In this document: positions 35,717 to 44,506 of the stretch, in pieces
Layout of the letters: the number at the start of each line of letters is the position of its first letter
Position numbering within the stretch: position 1 is the first letter of the stretch
NCBI RefSeq assembly: GCF_006538345.1
Contig: NZ_BJKL01000002.1
Location: 372,001 to 436,000 of the forward strand
Source of the DNA: Alteromonas sp. KUL49
GTDB lineage: Bacteria > Pseudomonadota > Gammaproteobacteria > Enterobacterales > Alteromonadaceae
Direction of reading: 5' to 3'
DNA: 64,000 bases
Made by a program: the position numbers and the translations under genes
The notes under the pieces: model-generated
The model's database searches: none
Seen by the model: the letters and a program-made list of their open reading frames with translations, nothing else
What the model was told of the DNA's origin: nothing

Positions 35717-35920
35717 ATGGCTAAATCAATTGAAGAATTTTTAGTAGAGTTAGATACCAACAGCGAGTTATTGGAAAAGTACAAGAAAGATCCTATTGGA
35801 ACAGCAAAAAAATACGGCTTATCAGACGAAGACGTGAAACTCTTTGAAGACAAAAACTGGGACGAGTTAGAAAAGCGTTTTAGTGATGCCAAAAGAGCTG
35901 TTCGAGTTATTCACTACTAA
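35717..35920 (+). CDS. Borosin precursor peptide (SonA-like)
   Basis: The 67-residue peptide begins at ATG 35717, one base after the methyltransferase stop, with AAGGA 7 bases upstream. A GTG at 35699 is less likely. Residues 1-54 form a small helical leader: SIEEFLVELDTNSELLEKYK, then DPIGTAKKYGLSDEDVKLF. It matches the pattern of SonA (xxFFxQLGxDxxLxEDYKxxPExxxxxHGLTDEQ) used for enzyme binding. The C-terminal end, RAVRVIHY, is the likely core. Val64 and Ile65 align with the LVIS core of SonA and are the best candidates for N-methylation, with Val62 also possible. No protease or exporter follows directly. The final product and its activity are unknown. Confidence 0.85.
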   Translation: MAKSIEEFLVELDTNSELLEKYKKDPIGTAKKYGLSDEDVKLFEDKNWDELEKRFSDAKRAVRVIHY

Positions 35921-35940
35921 GGAACGCTCAGTAGAAAAGT

Positions 35941-38900
35941 ATGCGTTGTCTTTACCTTAAAGTAATCGCCATTTTAATGGTGACAGTGCTCAGTGTATTT
36001 GCCGTAGAGGCAGCACTGGACGACGCTACGTCTACCTACTCTCTTCCCCAGCTAAATACACTAACGGAACTTATTCAGACCAACGACTCTACACTGGAAG
36101 CTACGTTAGCTGAACTGGACACTTTCTTCGCATTAAACCCTGAACATAATGACCATGCCATCTATTTAACTATGAAGTCGTACAACTTCATATTGCGGCA
36201 AAACTATATCTCAGGATACGAAGTTCTACTTGAAGCCAGAGAATTAGCGAACAAGCATCACAACAAAAATGTACTCGCAGAATCCTACCGACTGGAGGGG
36301 TTAATTCTTGATCTATCAGGGGAGCACGCCAGTGCATTAGAAGCCTTGTATAACGCGCTAGATTTGTACATTAGTCTGGAAAGTGAACGTATTTTGAGCG
36401 TTTACTCGACACTAGGAAACGTCTACAGCTCCTTAAAAGACTACGAGCAATTGTTGGTTATTGGCAAACGCTATTTGGCTGCCGCGCAACGACTTAATAG
36501 CCCGAGAAATGAAGGTATCGCATACTACCTTCAGGGCTTTGCGCATACAGAGCTAGGGCGATATAAAGAAGCGCAAGTGAGCCTGCTACTTGCAAATGAC
36601 CTGCTGAAAAAAGATGAATATCCATTTATTAGCATTGTTTATAGCACCATGACAGATTTGCACATCGCGCAAAACAATCTCAATGAAGCACTTAAAAAGC
36701 TTAATGAAGCTGCTGAAGCAGACCGCAAAGTGGGCTTCCTATACAACGAAAGCGGATACGTACTGCAACTCGCTGAAATATATAGACTAAAAGGTAATAT
36801 TGAACTCGCCATTACTGAGCTTGAAAAATCGCTAAATACAGACGCAATGCAGAACGACAAAGTACATCTACTCGAAGCACTAGAACAATTAATCTCGCTG
36901 TTAGAAACTACAGAGAACTATCGTGCGGCTCTGGACTATTCGAAGCAATACCAACAGGCTTATGAACAAAGCTTCAATGAGCAGCAATCGAGATCTTTGG
37001 CACTTAACCGTGTGCGGTTAGCTATATCGGAAAAAGAAGAAACCATTAAATTGCTGGAAAAAGACAACCTGTTAAAAGAACAGCGTAACCTCATTCAGCA
37101 AAAGCAAAATACCTTTCAGCTATACTTCATCTGCGGTGTAATTCTATCCTTGATATTGGTCATTGGTTTGTGGCTACGAACTCGCCAACAACGAAAAGCG
37201 CTGAATGACATTACCCTCGACCTGAAAAAAGCCACCGAAGCAAAATCTGACTTTCTCGCTCGTATGAGTCATGAAATTCGCACACCGCTAAACGCCATTA
37301 TTGGCCTTACTAAGTTGTCGCAGCGAGCCGCTGAAAATCAGGAGCAACAAACCAACCTGATTCAAATTGAAGGTGCATCACATACCTTACTTGGCCTAAT
37401 TAATGACATATTAGATTTTTCAAAGATCGAGGCCGGAAAGCTCGATATTGAGTCCACACCATTTAATTTAGATGCACTGATAAACCAAACCGTAAGGCTT
37501 CATTTAGCTCGTGCCGACGAGCAGCAGGTTGAACTCATTCAGTACATCGCAAGGGATGTACCGCTCCACTTATTAGGTGACCCACTTCGTGTGCAGCAAA
37601 TACTGAGTAATTTGGTCAGCAACGCAGTAAAGTTCACAGAAGACGGCTTGATATCGGTGAGTGTGCGCTGTGTGGAAAGCACTGACGATATAGAGCTTGA
37701 GTTTGAAGTTAAAGACACCGGTATTGGACTAAGCAGTAAAGAAAAAGCCAGATTATTCCAACCTTTTAACCAAGGCGACGAAACTATTTCTCGCCGGTAT
37801 GGCGGTACCGGATTGGGCTTGGCAATCTGTCAGCAACTTGCTGGCCTAATGGGTGGTAAGATTTGGGTTGAGAGCCAAGTAGGTAAGGGTTCGAGCTTTT
37901 ACTTCACCGTGAAGGTCAAGCGGGATCCAACTCAGCAAATCATGTCGCCATCAAAGCAGTTATCTGCGCTTAAGGTACTTATTGCCGATGACGTTAGTTT
38001 ATCTAGACGTGCTATTTCCGAGGCGCTCTCTATCGCCAATATCAAAGCGGATACTGCAGCTGGCGGACAAGAGGCCATCATCAAACTGCGTCACGCTACT
38101 GCAACAAAGGCGCCCTACGATGTACTCATTTTAGACTGGAAAATGCCTGATATTGACGGCTTAGAAGTTGCTGCAATCATGAAACAGGGCTTTTCCATCA
38201 AAAAGCCAAAAGTCATCATGCTCTCGGCGTTCGACTCCCCTCAAATGAAGGAACAAGCCAAACAACTTGGCATTCATACCTTCGTTAAGAAACCTTTGGG
38301 AACCAGCGAACTCATCGATAAATTGCAAGAGCTTTGCCTCAACATCCCAAGCAAAAGTGTTCCGATAGACACAGTACAGATCCCCGATTTAACAGGCAAA
38401 AGACTGCTCTTTGTTGAAGACAATTCACTCAATCAGAAAGTAACCTTGGGCTTGCTCGCCGACACCAACGCTATGGTTACCCTAGCAAACAATGGTCAAG
38501 AAGCTTTGGATATTCTCAAAGACGACAACACCTTCGACATCGTATTAATGGATATTCAAATGCCAGTGATGGACGGGTTAACGGCAACAAGAATTATCAG
38601 AAACGAGTTAAAGCTAACGCTTCCAATTATTGCGATGACAGCACACGCCATGCAGCAGGATATAGACAAAAGCCATGCCGCTGGCATGAATGGACACATT
38701 AACAAGCCTATTGATCCGCAAAAATTCTTTGATGTTATGGCTAAAGCCATTGATGATCGCCCTTCTACACAGGTATCAAAACCACAGCCAAAACTTGTTG
38801 AAAGGGCTACGAACCTAAACACACTGACCTTCATCGACAAACCACAAGCGTTGAGAAAACTCAGGGGTGATGAAGCCCTATACACAGAACTCCTCAGCGA

Positions 38901-39162
38901 TTTTATCGCCCTGCAAGGTGAACTAGACTCGCTAAGAGGCGCCATAGACGCCTGCGACTACCCTACTATCTCCAAAGTCGCCCACATGTATGTAACTGCA
39001 CTAAAATACATTGGTGGATTTGCACTAGCAGAGCTTGCCACTGAAATTGAACTGGCCATTCAACACAATGAACCGTCAACTATTCAAGACTTCGGCGATC
39101 AGGTTGAGCTATTGCATCAAGGGCTAACTGAGATGAAGAAGAAAGTTGGTGATTTACTGTAG
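35941..39162 (+). CDS. TPR-containing hybrid sensor histidine kinase with two receivers and Hpt
   Basis: This 1073-residue protein lies 20 bp after the borosin precursor and is probably in the same transcript. A signal or first helix (about 5-25) is followed by a periplasmic TPR-like helical repeat region (about 40-370), a coiled coil and a membrane helix (about 393-415). The HisKA domain has His444 in RMSHEIRTPLNAIIG. HATPase (about 550-665), receiver 1 (Asp732, LILDWKMPD), receiver 2 (Asp871, IVLMDIQMP) and a C-terminal Hpt domain (His1015) complete it. The Hpt motif is degenerate: AHMYVTALKYIG instead of AHxLKGxAxxIG. Its ligand and downstream regulator are not known. It could sense the borosin product, but this is speculation from position. 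Confidence 0.9.
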   Translation: MRCLYLKVIAILMVTVLSVFAVEAALDDATSTYSLPQLNTLTELIQTNDSTLEATLAELDTFFALNPEHNDHAIYLTMKSYNFILRQNYISGYEVLLEARELANKHHNKNVLAESYRLEGLILDLSGEHASALEALYNALDLYISLESERILSVYSTLGNVYSSLKDYEQLLVIGKRYLAAAQRLNSPRNEGIAYYLQGFAHTELGRYKEAQVSLLLANDLLKKDEYPFISIVYSTMTDLHIAQNNLNEALKKLNEAAEADRKVGFLYNESGYVLQLAEIYRLKGNIELAITELEKSLNTDAMQNDKVHLLEALEQLISLLETTENYRAALDYSKQYQQAYEQSFNEQQSRSLALNRVRLAISEKEETIKLLEKDNLLKEQRNLIQQKQNTFQLYFICGVILSLILVIGLWLRTRQQRKALNDITLDLKKATEAKSDFLARMSHEIRTPLNAIIGLTKLSQRAAENQEQQTNLIQIEGASHTLLGLINDILDFSKIEAGKLDIESTPFNLDALINQTVRLHLARADEQQVELIQYIARDVPLHLLGDPLRVQQILSNLVSNAVKFTEDGLISVSVRCVESTDDIELEFEVKDTGIGLSSKEKARLFQPFNQGDETISRRYGGTGLGLAICQQLAGLMGGKIWVESQVGKGSSFYFTVKVKRDPTQQIMSPSKQLSALKVLIADDVSLSRRAISEALSIANIKADTAAGGQEAIIKLRHATATKAPYDVLILDWKMPDIDGLEVAAIMKQGFSIKKPKVIMLSAFDSPQMKEQAKQLGIHTFVKKPLGTSELIDKLQELCLNIPSKSVPIDTVQIPDLTGKRLLFVEDNSLNQKVTLGLLADTNAMVTLANNGQEALDILKDDNTFDIVLMDIQMPVMDGLTATRIIRNELKLTLPIIAMTAHAMQQDIDKSHAAGMNGHINKPIDPQKFFDVMAKAIDDRPSTQVSKPQPKLVERATNLNTLTFIDKPQALRKLRGDEALYTELLSDFIALQGELDSLRGAIDACDYPTISKVAHMYVTALKYIGGFALAELATEIELAIQHNEPSTIQDFGDQVELLHQGLTEMKKKVGDLL

Positions 39163-39209
39163 TGTGAAGTTAACGTCACATTAAACGCAATAGAAAATAC
39201 AGACGCTAT

Positions 39210-40565
39210 ATGAATGCTATTCTCTTTATTGAACTGACATTACTTACGACGAGTTCAATTCTCGCCATTATTTTCTACCTCTCTTGGCGCACCATGGGAA
39301 GAGAACGGTATTCTCTTTTATGGACACTAACCTACCTCGCTATTGTGTTTCAGCGAATTTTCAACATCAACAAGGGTGAATTTGATTCGTCTGCACTACA
39401 TTGGATGATCGTATGCACGCTCTCGGTGTTGTCAGTTGTTTTAGCGGCATGGGGACATATTCTTCGTAGTGAAAACAAGCTACCGATAAAATATATATTT
39501 GGTAGTAGTGCAATTATCTTGTTATTGACCTTTTATTTCACAGCGATAGAACCTTATGCAGGTTTAAGTATGTCGTTATACGTATTTTATAACGCGCTAC
39601 TGTTGTTTTGCGTCGGAATTATAATTCTGAAGCACCCCAAGAAAACCATGCCTGCCGAAATTGGAGCAGCGTCAGCGTACATCACCCTAGCAATATTTCA
39701 GCTCGTTGCGGGGAGCATCGCGCTTATGCAGGGTGAAACAAGGAACGAGGTACTACTCGAGTTCTATATAATGGTGAACTTTGTAGTTCTACCCGGGGCA
39801 TTCATTGCCATGGGACTGTTCACGGTATTTATTCTGGCATCTGACCTGTCTGAGAGATTAGCCAAGTTAATGGAACAGAAAAACAAAATGCTTGCAGATG
39901 TTACTCATGACTTACGCACACCACTCGCCAACATCAAAATGCAACTAGAGGCAATGGAAGACGGCGCCCTCGATCACAGTGAGAAGTCATACAGCTTACT
40001 TCAAAAGAAGTTGAGTAATCTCAATCATATGGTCGGAGACTTGTATCACTTGTCATTGATGGAGAGTGATTCTTTAGTTTTAAACAAGCGAGAGGAAGAA
40101 ATTACCTCTATTATCGAAGAATCCGTTGAATCCTTCCAAGCATCAGCCATTAGATCTAAGCTCTCGTTGAACATGTATTATGAGTCTAACCAAGACATAC
40201 ATGTCTACGCCGACAGAGGTCGCCTGCTACAAGCGTTTAATAACCTGATTAAAAACTCTATTCGCTATACAGACTCTAATGGCGTGATCCGCATAACAAT
40301 GTCTACCGAGCAAGACGAGGTTACTATTACCTTTGAAGATACCGCTCCGGGCGTTGCCGATACAGATTTGGAGAACCTATTCAATCGCCTTTATCAGGCC
40401 GAAAACACCAAAAACCGTTCCAATGGAGGCTCTGGTTTAGGGCTTTCAATTGTTGAGTCTATTATCAACGCTCACGAGGGAGGGGTTTCAGCGGCCCACT
40501 CTGATTTAGGCGGGCTAGGTGTTGTTGTAAGACTACCCATAATGTCCTTGCCAGCAAGAGGGTAA
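39210..40565 (+). CDS. Multi-helix membrane sensor histidine kinase
   Basis: The 451-residue kinase has about seven membrane helices (1-215), like 7TM sensor modules without a large periplasmic domain. HisKA has phospho-His233 in DVTHDLRTPLANIKMQLEAM. HATPase follows (N box FNNLIKNSIRYTD, GGSGLGLSIVESI). Its HisKA is close to the stand-alone domain at 41782, with DLRT and MQLEA(M/I)EDG shared. The likely partner is the BaeR-like regulator at 41091, 525 bp downstream and beyond a small PEP-CTERM-like gene. Confidence 0.9.
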   Translation: MNAILFIELTLLTTSSILAIIFYLSWRTMGRERYSLLWTLTYLAIVFQRIFNINKGEFDSSALHWMIVCTLSVLSVVLAAWGHILRSENKLPIKYIFGSSAIILLLTFYFTAIEPYAGLSMSLYVFYNALLLFCVGIIILKHPKKTMPAEIGAASAYITLAIFQLVAGSIALMQGETRNEVLLEFYIMVNFVVLPGAFIAMGLFTVFILASDLSERLAKLMEQKNKMLADVTHDLRTPLANIKMQLEAMEDGALDHSEKSYSLLQKKLSNLNHMVGDLYHLSLMESDSLVLNKREEEITSIIEESVESFQASAIRSKLSLNMYYESNQDIHVYADRGRLLQAFNNLIKNSIRYTDSNGVIRITMSTEQDEVTITFEDTAPGVADTDLENLFNRLYQAENTKNRSNGGSGLGLSIVESIINAHEGGVSAAHSDLGGLGVVVRLPIMSLPARG

Positions 40566-40604
40566 CGATTAAATTCGTCTGAAGTTTCCATTCATTCTGC
40601 TACT

Positions 40605-40625
40605 CTGCATATTCTCTGCATATTT
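40605..40625 (+). promoter_or_regulatory. Repeated TGCATATT motif upstream of small PEP-CTERM-like gene
   Basis: CTGCATATT occurs twice at an 11-bp step (40605-40625), 80-100 bp before the gene at 40705. Nearly the same motif (CTGCATATTC, then CCTGCA) lies 64-85 bp before the other PEP-CTERM-like gene at 45824. The repeated TGCA roughly resembles -24/-12 spacing but lacks the canonical GG. A shared regulatory site is inferred. Confidence 0.45.
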
Positions 40626-40704
40626 CTATCCTAGTCTGTTCGATTAGATTCTGACTATAGGAGAGATTAAGTCTATCTCTTCTAGTTTTTGTGGGACAAA
40701 AAGT

Positions 40705-41007
40705 ATGCATACATTACAACTGAAATTAGCGATTGTGACTTTTCTCTGGACGCTATTAGCTTGGGAGAATGTTGCAAATGCCAGGGCTATTCAAAACGTT
40801 GCCTCTGAGACCAATACGAGTTGGGAAGTATCCAGTAGTAAAGCAAACATAAACAACGTATCTATAACTCTCACTGAGCGGCGTAATGATATTACCCTAA
40901 CGCCGAGACTCTCTGTTTCAGAGCCCAAATCAATCACGATTTTTGTGCTTGCGCTAACAATTCTAGCCTTGCGTAGAGTCCCAAAAGCCCAGATTAAAAC
41001 TCATTAA
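40705..41007 (+). CDS. Small secreted PEP-CTERM-like protein
   Basis: This 100-residue protein has a signal peptide (cut near ANA at about 27) and a short Ser/Thr/Asn-rich body. The tail VSEPKS is followed by a hydrophobic helix ITIFVLALTILAL and basic RRVPK, the PEP-CTERM/exosortase sorting layout. The body is only about 45 residues, unusually short, and has no recognised domain. It lies between a kinase and a response regulator gene on the same strand. It may be a small matrix or surface protein regulated by or sensed through that system. Confidence 0.6.
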   Translation: MHTLQLKLAIVTFLWTLLAWENVANARAIQNVASETNTSWEVSSSKANINNVSITLTERRNDITLTPRLSVSEPKSITIFVLALTILALRRVPKAQIKTH

Positions 41008-41090
41008 ACCCAGAATGATTTTGAAAGCAATTCCAGACGATATGGTAAGCTCCGAATCTAAGCACAACCCGATGTGAGTTAAAAGGTAGC

Positions 41091-41774
41091 ATGAATACCC
41101 CCACCATTTTACTTGTAGAAGACGATGAAGATATTGCTGAAATTGTCATAATGTACATGGAGAATGCCAACTATAAAGTACACTGGATGGCTGATGGCGC
41201 TCATGTTGTTGCTTGGACCAAAACAAATAATCCCGCTTTGATCCTGTTAGATATTGATTTGCCATCAAAGAGTGGAATCGACATATGCAAGGAAGTACGT
41301 GATTTTTCTGATGTGCCAATAATCATGACTACAGCGAAGATTGAAGAAGTTGATCGATTACTGGGATTAGAGTTAGGGGCTGACGACTATGTCTGCAAAC
41401 CATACAGTACGAAAGAACTCGTCGCTCGTACAAAAGCAAATCTGCGACGATTAAACAAAATAATCCCCCCAAAACAGACACTAATACTGGATAGCAAAGA
41501 CTTCAGTGTGAAGCTTGGTGATATTGTTGTCGAACTCACCGCCGTAGAATTTGCCCTATTCGACTTATTGTTTTCAAACCCGAACCGTATTTTCAATCGA
41601 AACCATATTATGGATAGAGTTTACCGAGACTACCGAGAAATAAACGACCGCACGGTAGACAGCCATATTCGTAATCTGCGGAAAAAACTAAAAAAGTTAG
41701 AAACAGAGCATGAACTCATTCGTTCCATTTATGGCGCTGGCTATAAATACGAACCAGTACCACAGCGAAGCTGA
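41091..41774 (+). CDS. OmpR-family (BaeR-like) response regulator
   Basis: The 227-residue protein has a receiver domain (1-120; acidic pocket EDDED, phospho-Asp54 in LLDIDLP, Lys in VCKPYS). A winged-helix OmpR effector domain follows (about 130-222: LTAVEFALFDLLFSNPNRIFNR, then TVDSHIRNLRKKL). It is probably phosphorylated by the kinase at 39210. It ends 7 bp before the stand-alone kinase-domain gene, so the two are translated from one message. Confidence 0.93.
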   Translation: MNTPTILLVEDDEDIAEIVIMYMENANYKVHWMADGAHVVAWTKTNNPALILLDIDLPSKSGIDICKEVRDFSDVPIIMTTAKIEEVDRLLGLELGADDYVCKPYSTKELVARTKANLRRLNKIIPPKQTLILDSKDFSVKLGDIVVELTAVEFALFDLLFSNPNRIFNRNHIMDRVYRDYREINDRTVDSHIRNLRKKLKKLETEHELIRSIYGAGYKYEPVPQRS

Positions 41775-41781
41775 TGCTCCT

Positions 41782-42045
41782 ATGACGATTTGTACGCCTA
41801 AAACTGCAAAGCATATTGGTAAAGAGGCCAAGTCTAATCACGAAGAGATTTGCCGCGAACTGGGAACAGACCTTCATCTAGTCTCAAAAGATTTGAGAAC
41901 ATCATTATCGGGTATATCTATGCAACTAGAGGCAATAGAAGATGGCATGTATGAGAACAATGAATTAGCCGTTAAGAAGCTCCTCGCTAAAGTGCTGGAT
42001 TTTGAATCAAAAATTCACGCAATAACATCATTAATAAAAGCCTAG
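41782..42045 (+). CDS. Stand-alone degenerate kinase dimerisation (DHp) domain protein
   Basis: I start at ATG 41782 (87 residues), 7 bp after the regulator stop. The ORF could begin at 41710, overlapping the regulator. Residues about 28-85 (LGTDLHLVSKDLRTSLSGISMQLEAIEDG and on) align with the HisKA helix pair of the kinase at 39210. The phospho-accepting His is replaced by Lys36, and no ATPase domain follows. It could be a remnant, or a decoy that dimerises with the kinase or binds the regulator. The reading frame is intact and gene spacing is tight, which argues for function. Confidence 0.65.
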   Translation: MTICTPKTAKHIGKEAKSNHEEICRELGTDLHLVSKDLRTSLSGISMQLEAIEDGMYENNELAVKKLLAKVLDFESKIHAITSLIKA

Positions 42046-42077
42046 TAGCAATCCGCGTAGAGATTTTACACCTACAG

Positions 42078-42106
42078 TTGACAACCTTCCTTTTGATCTA
42101 TTTAAT
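42078..42106 (+). promoter_or_regulatory. Sigma-70 promoter of the TrmB-type gene
   Basis: A perfect TTGACA -35 box (42078-42083) and a TTTAAT -10 box (42101-42106) are separated by exactly 17 bp. The start site would be near 42113, only about 26 bases before the ATG. Confidence 0.75.
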
Positions 42107-42138
42107 TATTAGTAGCACTAACTACTAATAATTAAATA
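42099..42138 (+). repeat. Perfect 17-bp inverted repeat abutting the TrmB-type start codon (operator)
   Basis: Arms TATTTAATTATTAGTAG (42099-42115) and its exact complement (42122-42138) have a 6-base spacer. The left arm contains the -10 box and the right arm ends directly before the ATG at 42139. No Shine-Dalgarno sequence is visible. The position implies autoregulation by the encoded regulator or a hairpin that controls translation. Confidence 0.75.
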
Positions 42139-42810
42139 ATGTACGAAGAGATTACTACACAATTTCAAACATTAGGCTTCACTCAGCTCGAAAGTGAGAT
42201 ATACCTGTATTTGCTTAAGAACGGTGTAAGTACAGGCTACTCCATTGGAAAGGGTATCAATAAACCCGCTGCCAATGTGTATAAAGCACTGGATACGTTG
42301 GGTCAAAAAGGTGGAGTTATTTCGGCGTCTGGCAACAACAAAATGTTCAACGCGGTAGACTGGCAAACACTGCTTGATAAGCACAGGAAGCAGTTTGAAC
42401 ACACCCTTGAACAATTAAGTGAGCAATTAGAATCGGTTATTCAACCTGATATCGACGAGCAGATTTATCAAATAGATAACCGCAATCAGGTGATTGAAAC
42501 CAGCCTCAAAATGATAGAAAAGGCCGAATCGATAGTTCTTGGGGATATAGAGCCAGAGGCACTTCCTCTGCTCTCTGATGCATTGGTTAACGCTGCCAAA
42601 CGTGGGGTAGAAGTGCGAGTTAAACTCTACGAGAACGCGGATCTTCCTGGCGTTATCACAACACTTCGCAGACATGGCGCACCTATTCATGAAAAAACGG
42701 ATGACGTTGCATTCAGCATAAGTTGTGATGGATCTCAATTTGTACTCGCTATGCTTTCGAAAAACAAAAGAAAGTCATTCAGGCCTTTCAGAGTCAAAGT
42801 GCCCTCATGA
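42139..42810 (+). CDS. TrmB-family transcriptional regulator, C-terminus altered by frameshift
   Basis: The 223-residue product has an N-terminal winged helix (about 1-75: LGFTQLESEIYLYLLKNG, then NVYKALDTLGQKGGV). A coiled coil (about 80-115) and a PLD-like effector domain (about 120-210) follow. TrmB proteins sense sugars or other ligands, mostly in archaea but also in bacteria. At about 42768-42775, an A-rich stretch, the frame ends in a short odd tail (RPFRVKVPS). The -1 frame continues the family C-terminus to 42986. The truncated protein may still bind DNA. Confidence 0.75.
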   Translation: MYEEITTQFQTLGFTQLESEIYLYLLKNGVSTGYSIGKGINKPAANVYKALDTLGQKGGVISASGNNKMFNAVDWQTLLDKHRKQFEHTLEQLSEQLESVIQPDIDEQIYQIDNRNQVIETSLKMIEKAESIVLGDIEPEALPLLSDALVNAAKRGVEVRVKLYENADLPGVITTLRRHGAPIHEKTDDVAFSISCDGSQFVLAMLSKNKRKSFRPFRVKVPS

Positions 42811-42986
42811 GTATGACAATGCACACACAAATTTTGTACGGCCAAGTACTCACTGACCTCAAAGATTTTTTGAAAAACAACGAGCTTGAGCAAGCCAAAA
42901 CCGTGCTTACAGACACAGAACATCTTCATCCGTTAAGCGCCGAGAATGTTGTTTTTCAGCGTTACAAAGCACGATACAAAATCTAG
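42772..42986 (+). other. Out-of-frame continuation of the TrmB-type gene
   Basis: Adding one base in the A-rich stretch before 42776 joins LSKNKRK to VIQAFQSQSALMSMTMHTQI and about 50 further residues, ending at TAG 42984-42986. The stretch QAFQSQSALM followed by helices is what TrmB-type effector domains usually show after the DGSQFVLAML strand. The region is therefore the lost C-terminus, caused by a 1-bp deletion, a sequencing error or recoding. Confidence 0.65.
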
Positions 42987-43027
42987 CTCAACCTAGTTTC
43001 GCACGTATAGAAAAAAGGACATAAACC

Positions 43028-44506
43028 GTGAGAAAAGTAACACTATGCCTATCTTTGATTATGACCCTGTTGTCAGGGTCAATCATGGCAAACCCGTTTG
43101 ATAAAGTGGATGAGTACATCCTTAACAACAAAGGCATCATTCAGTTGAATTCAGGTACGGCAGTAGCTGTTGTGAAGGGCGATGAAGTCATTTACGAGGG
43201 CTATTTTGGGTACTCAGATATTCAAAACCAAACGCCTGTTAATGAAAATACGGTGTTTTATATAGCCTCTATGACCAAAGCGTTCTACGCATTAAATACG
43301 CTACTGATGGAACACAGTGGAAAAGTTGATACGAATACTACTTTGAATGCTATGTTTCCCGATATTGATTTCAAACCTGCGATTCAAAGCGACAAAGTAA
43401 CCATCACGGATTTGTTACGTCACACCAGCGGTATAGACAGTTGGCCATTGATACAAGTGACCGCTTACACCGGGCAATATGACAACGACCTGATTAATCA
43501 ACTGTTGGAAGACTCTTACGTTAACCCTAATGCTCCGCTCGGCACATTTGATTATACCAATGTGGGTTACAATATTTTGAGTCATTGGATGGACAATACG
43601 TTTGAAACCAATTGGCAAACTCAGCTAGCGACCAATATTTTCAAGCCATTGGGTATGAATCAAACCTCAGCGCTCATGAGCGATGCCACGAGCAACGATT
43701 GGGCACTTGCCAAAGGCTATTCAGTTAAGTCGCCTACGCCAACAACTCCCGTTTATCTCATCAAAACAGATGACAGTATGCACGCTGCTGGCGGAATGAT
43801 TACTACCGCCCAAGACATGGCAAAATTCCTACTCGCACAGGTTAATGGGGGCATTTTGGAGGGTACTCAAGTAATACCTAAAGAAGTCATTGCCAAGTCC
43901 CATGAGTCACTCATAACTCACTCTATGTTTGGCCATGAGCAGAGCTATGGTTGGGGGTGGTTTAATCGCGATATTTTTGATCAGCGTATTTTAGAGCACA
44001 GAGGTGGGTATTCGGGTGCCAGTACCTACATGTCGATCATGCCCGAAAAACAAATTGGTTTAGTGGTTTTAAGTAACCAAGATAAATGGGGCGGCGACTT
44101 AGCCTACGCGCTAGAAAAGCTGGTATACGCCATAGCATTAGATAAACCAGAAGAAGAAATAAACGAGATTATTGAGGATTACGAAGCTTTTGTACAAGAA
44201 TCAGCCACTCGCTTTTATGAGAACAAGAGTTCTGTAATCCCTGAAAAAGCCCTACAACTAAACGCCATGTATGTTGGCAACTTTAGCCACGACACTTTAG
44301 GTAACATTGTAGTAAGCCAACATTCAGACGGCACCTACCTCCTAAAGTGGGGAAGCTTACAAAGCGCCTTACTTGTTGGAAATGCGCCGCATACACTCAG
44401 TGTGGAGTTTTTACCGAATAGCATTGAAGATATTGTTTTTATGCAAGCAAGTGACAAACAGCGGTATCTGAAGTATCGAGAATACTGGTTTAAGTTTAAT
44501 CAGTGA
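43028..44506 (+). CDS. Secreted serine hydrolase of the class C beta-lactamase/DD-peptidase family
   Basis: GTG 43028 has AAAGGA 8 bases upstream. The 492-residue protein has a signal peptide (cut near IMA at about 21). The beta-lactamase-type domain (about 30-380) has SxxK at Ser81-Lys84 (ASMTKAF), the Tyr motif YTNVGYN and HRGG in the third motif. A C-terminal beta domain (about 400-490) follows. Members include esterases, D-aminopeptidases and DD-carboxypeptidases; a true beta-lactamase is unlikely from sequence alone. It overlaps the convergent flavoprotein gene by 11 bp. Confidence 0.88.
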   Translation: MRKVTLCLSLIMTLLSGSIMANPFDKVDEYILNNKGIIQLNSGTAVAVVKGDEVIYEGYFGYSDIQNQTPVNENTVFYIASMTKAFYALNTLLMEHSGKVDTNTTLNAMFPDIDFKPAIQSDKVTITDLLRHTSGIDSWPLIQVTAYTGQYDNDLINQLLEDSYVNPNAPLGTFDYTNVGYNILSHWMDNTFETNWQTQLATNIFKPLGMNQTSALMSDATSNDWALAKGYSVKSPTPTTPVYLIKTDDSMHAAGGMITTAQDMAKFLLAQVNGGILEGTQVIPKEVIAKSHESLITHSMFGHEQSYGWGWFNRDIFDQRILEHRGGYSGASTYMSIMPEKQIGLVVLSNQDKWGGDLAYALEKLVYAIALDKPEEEINEIIEDYEAFVQESATRFYENKSSVIPEKALQLNAMYVGNFSHDTLGNIVVSQHSDGTYLLKWGSLQSALLVGNAPHTLSVEFLPNSIEDIVFMQASDKQRYLKYREYWFKFNQ

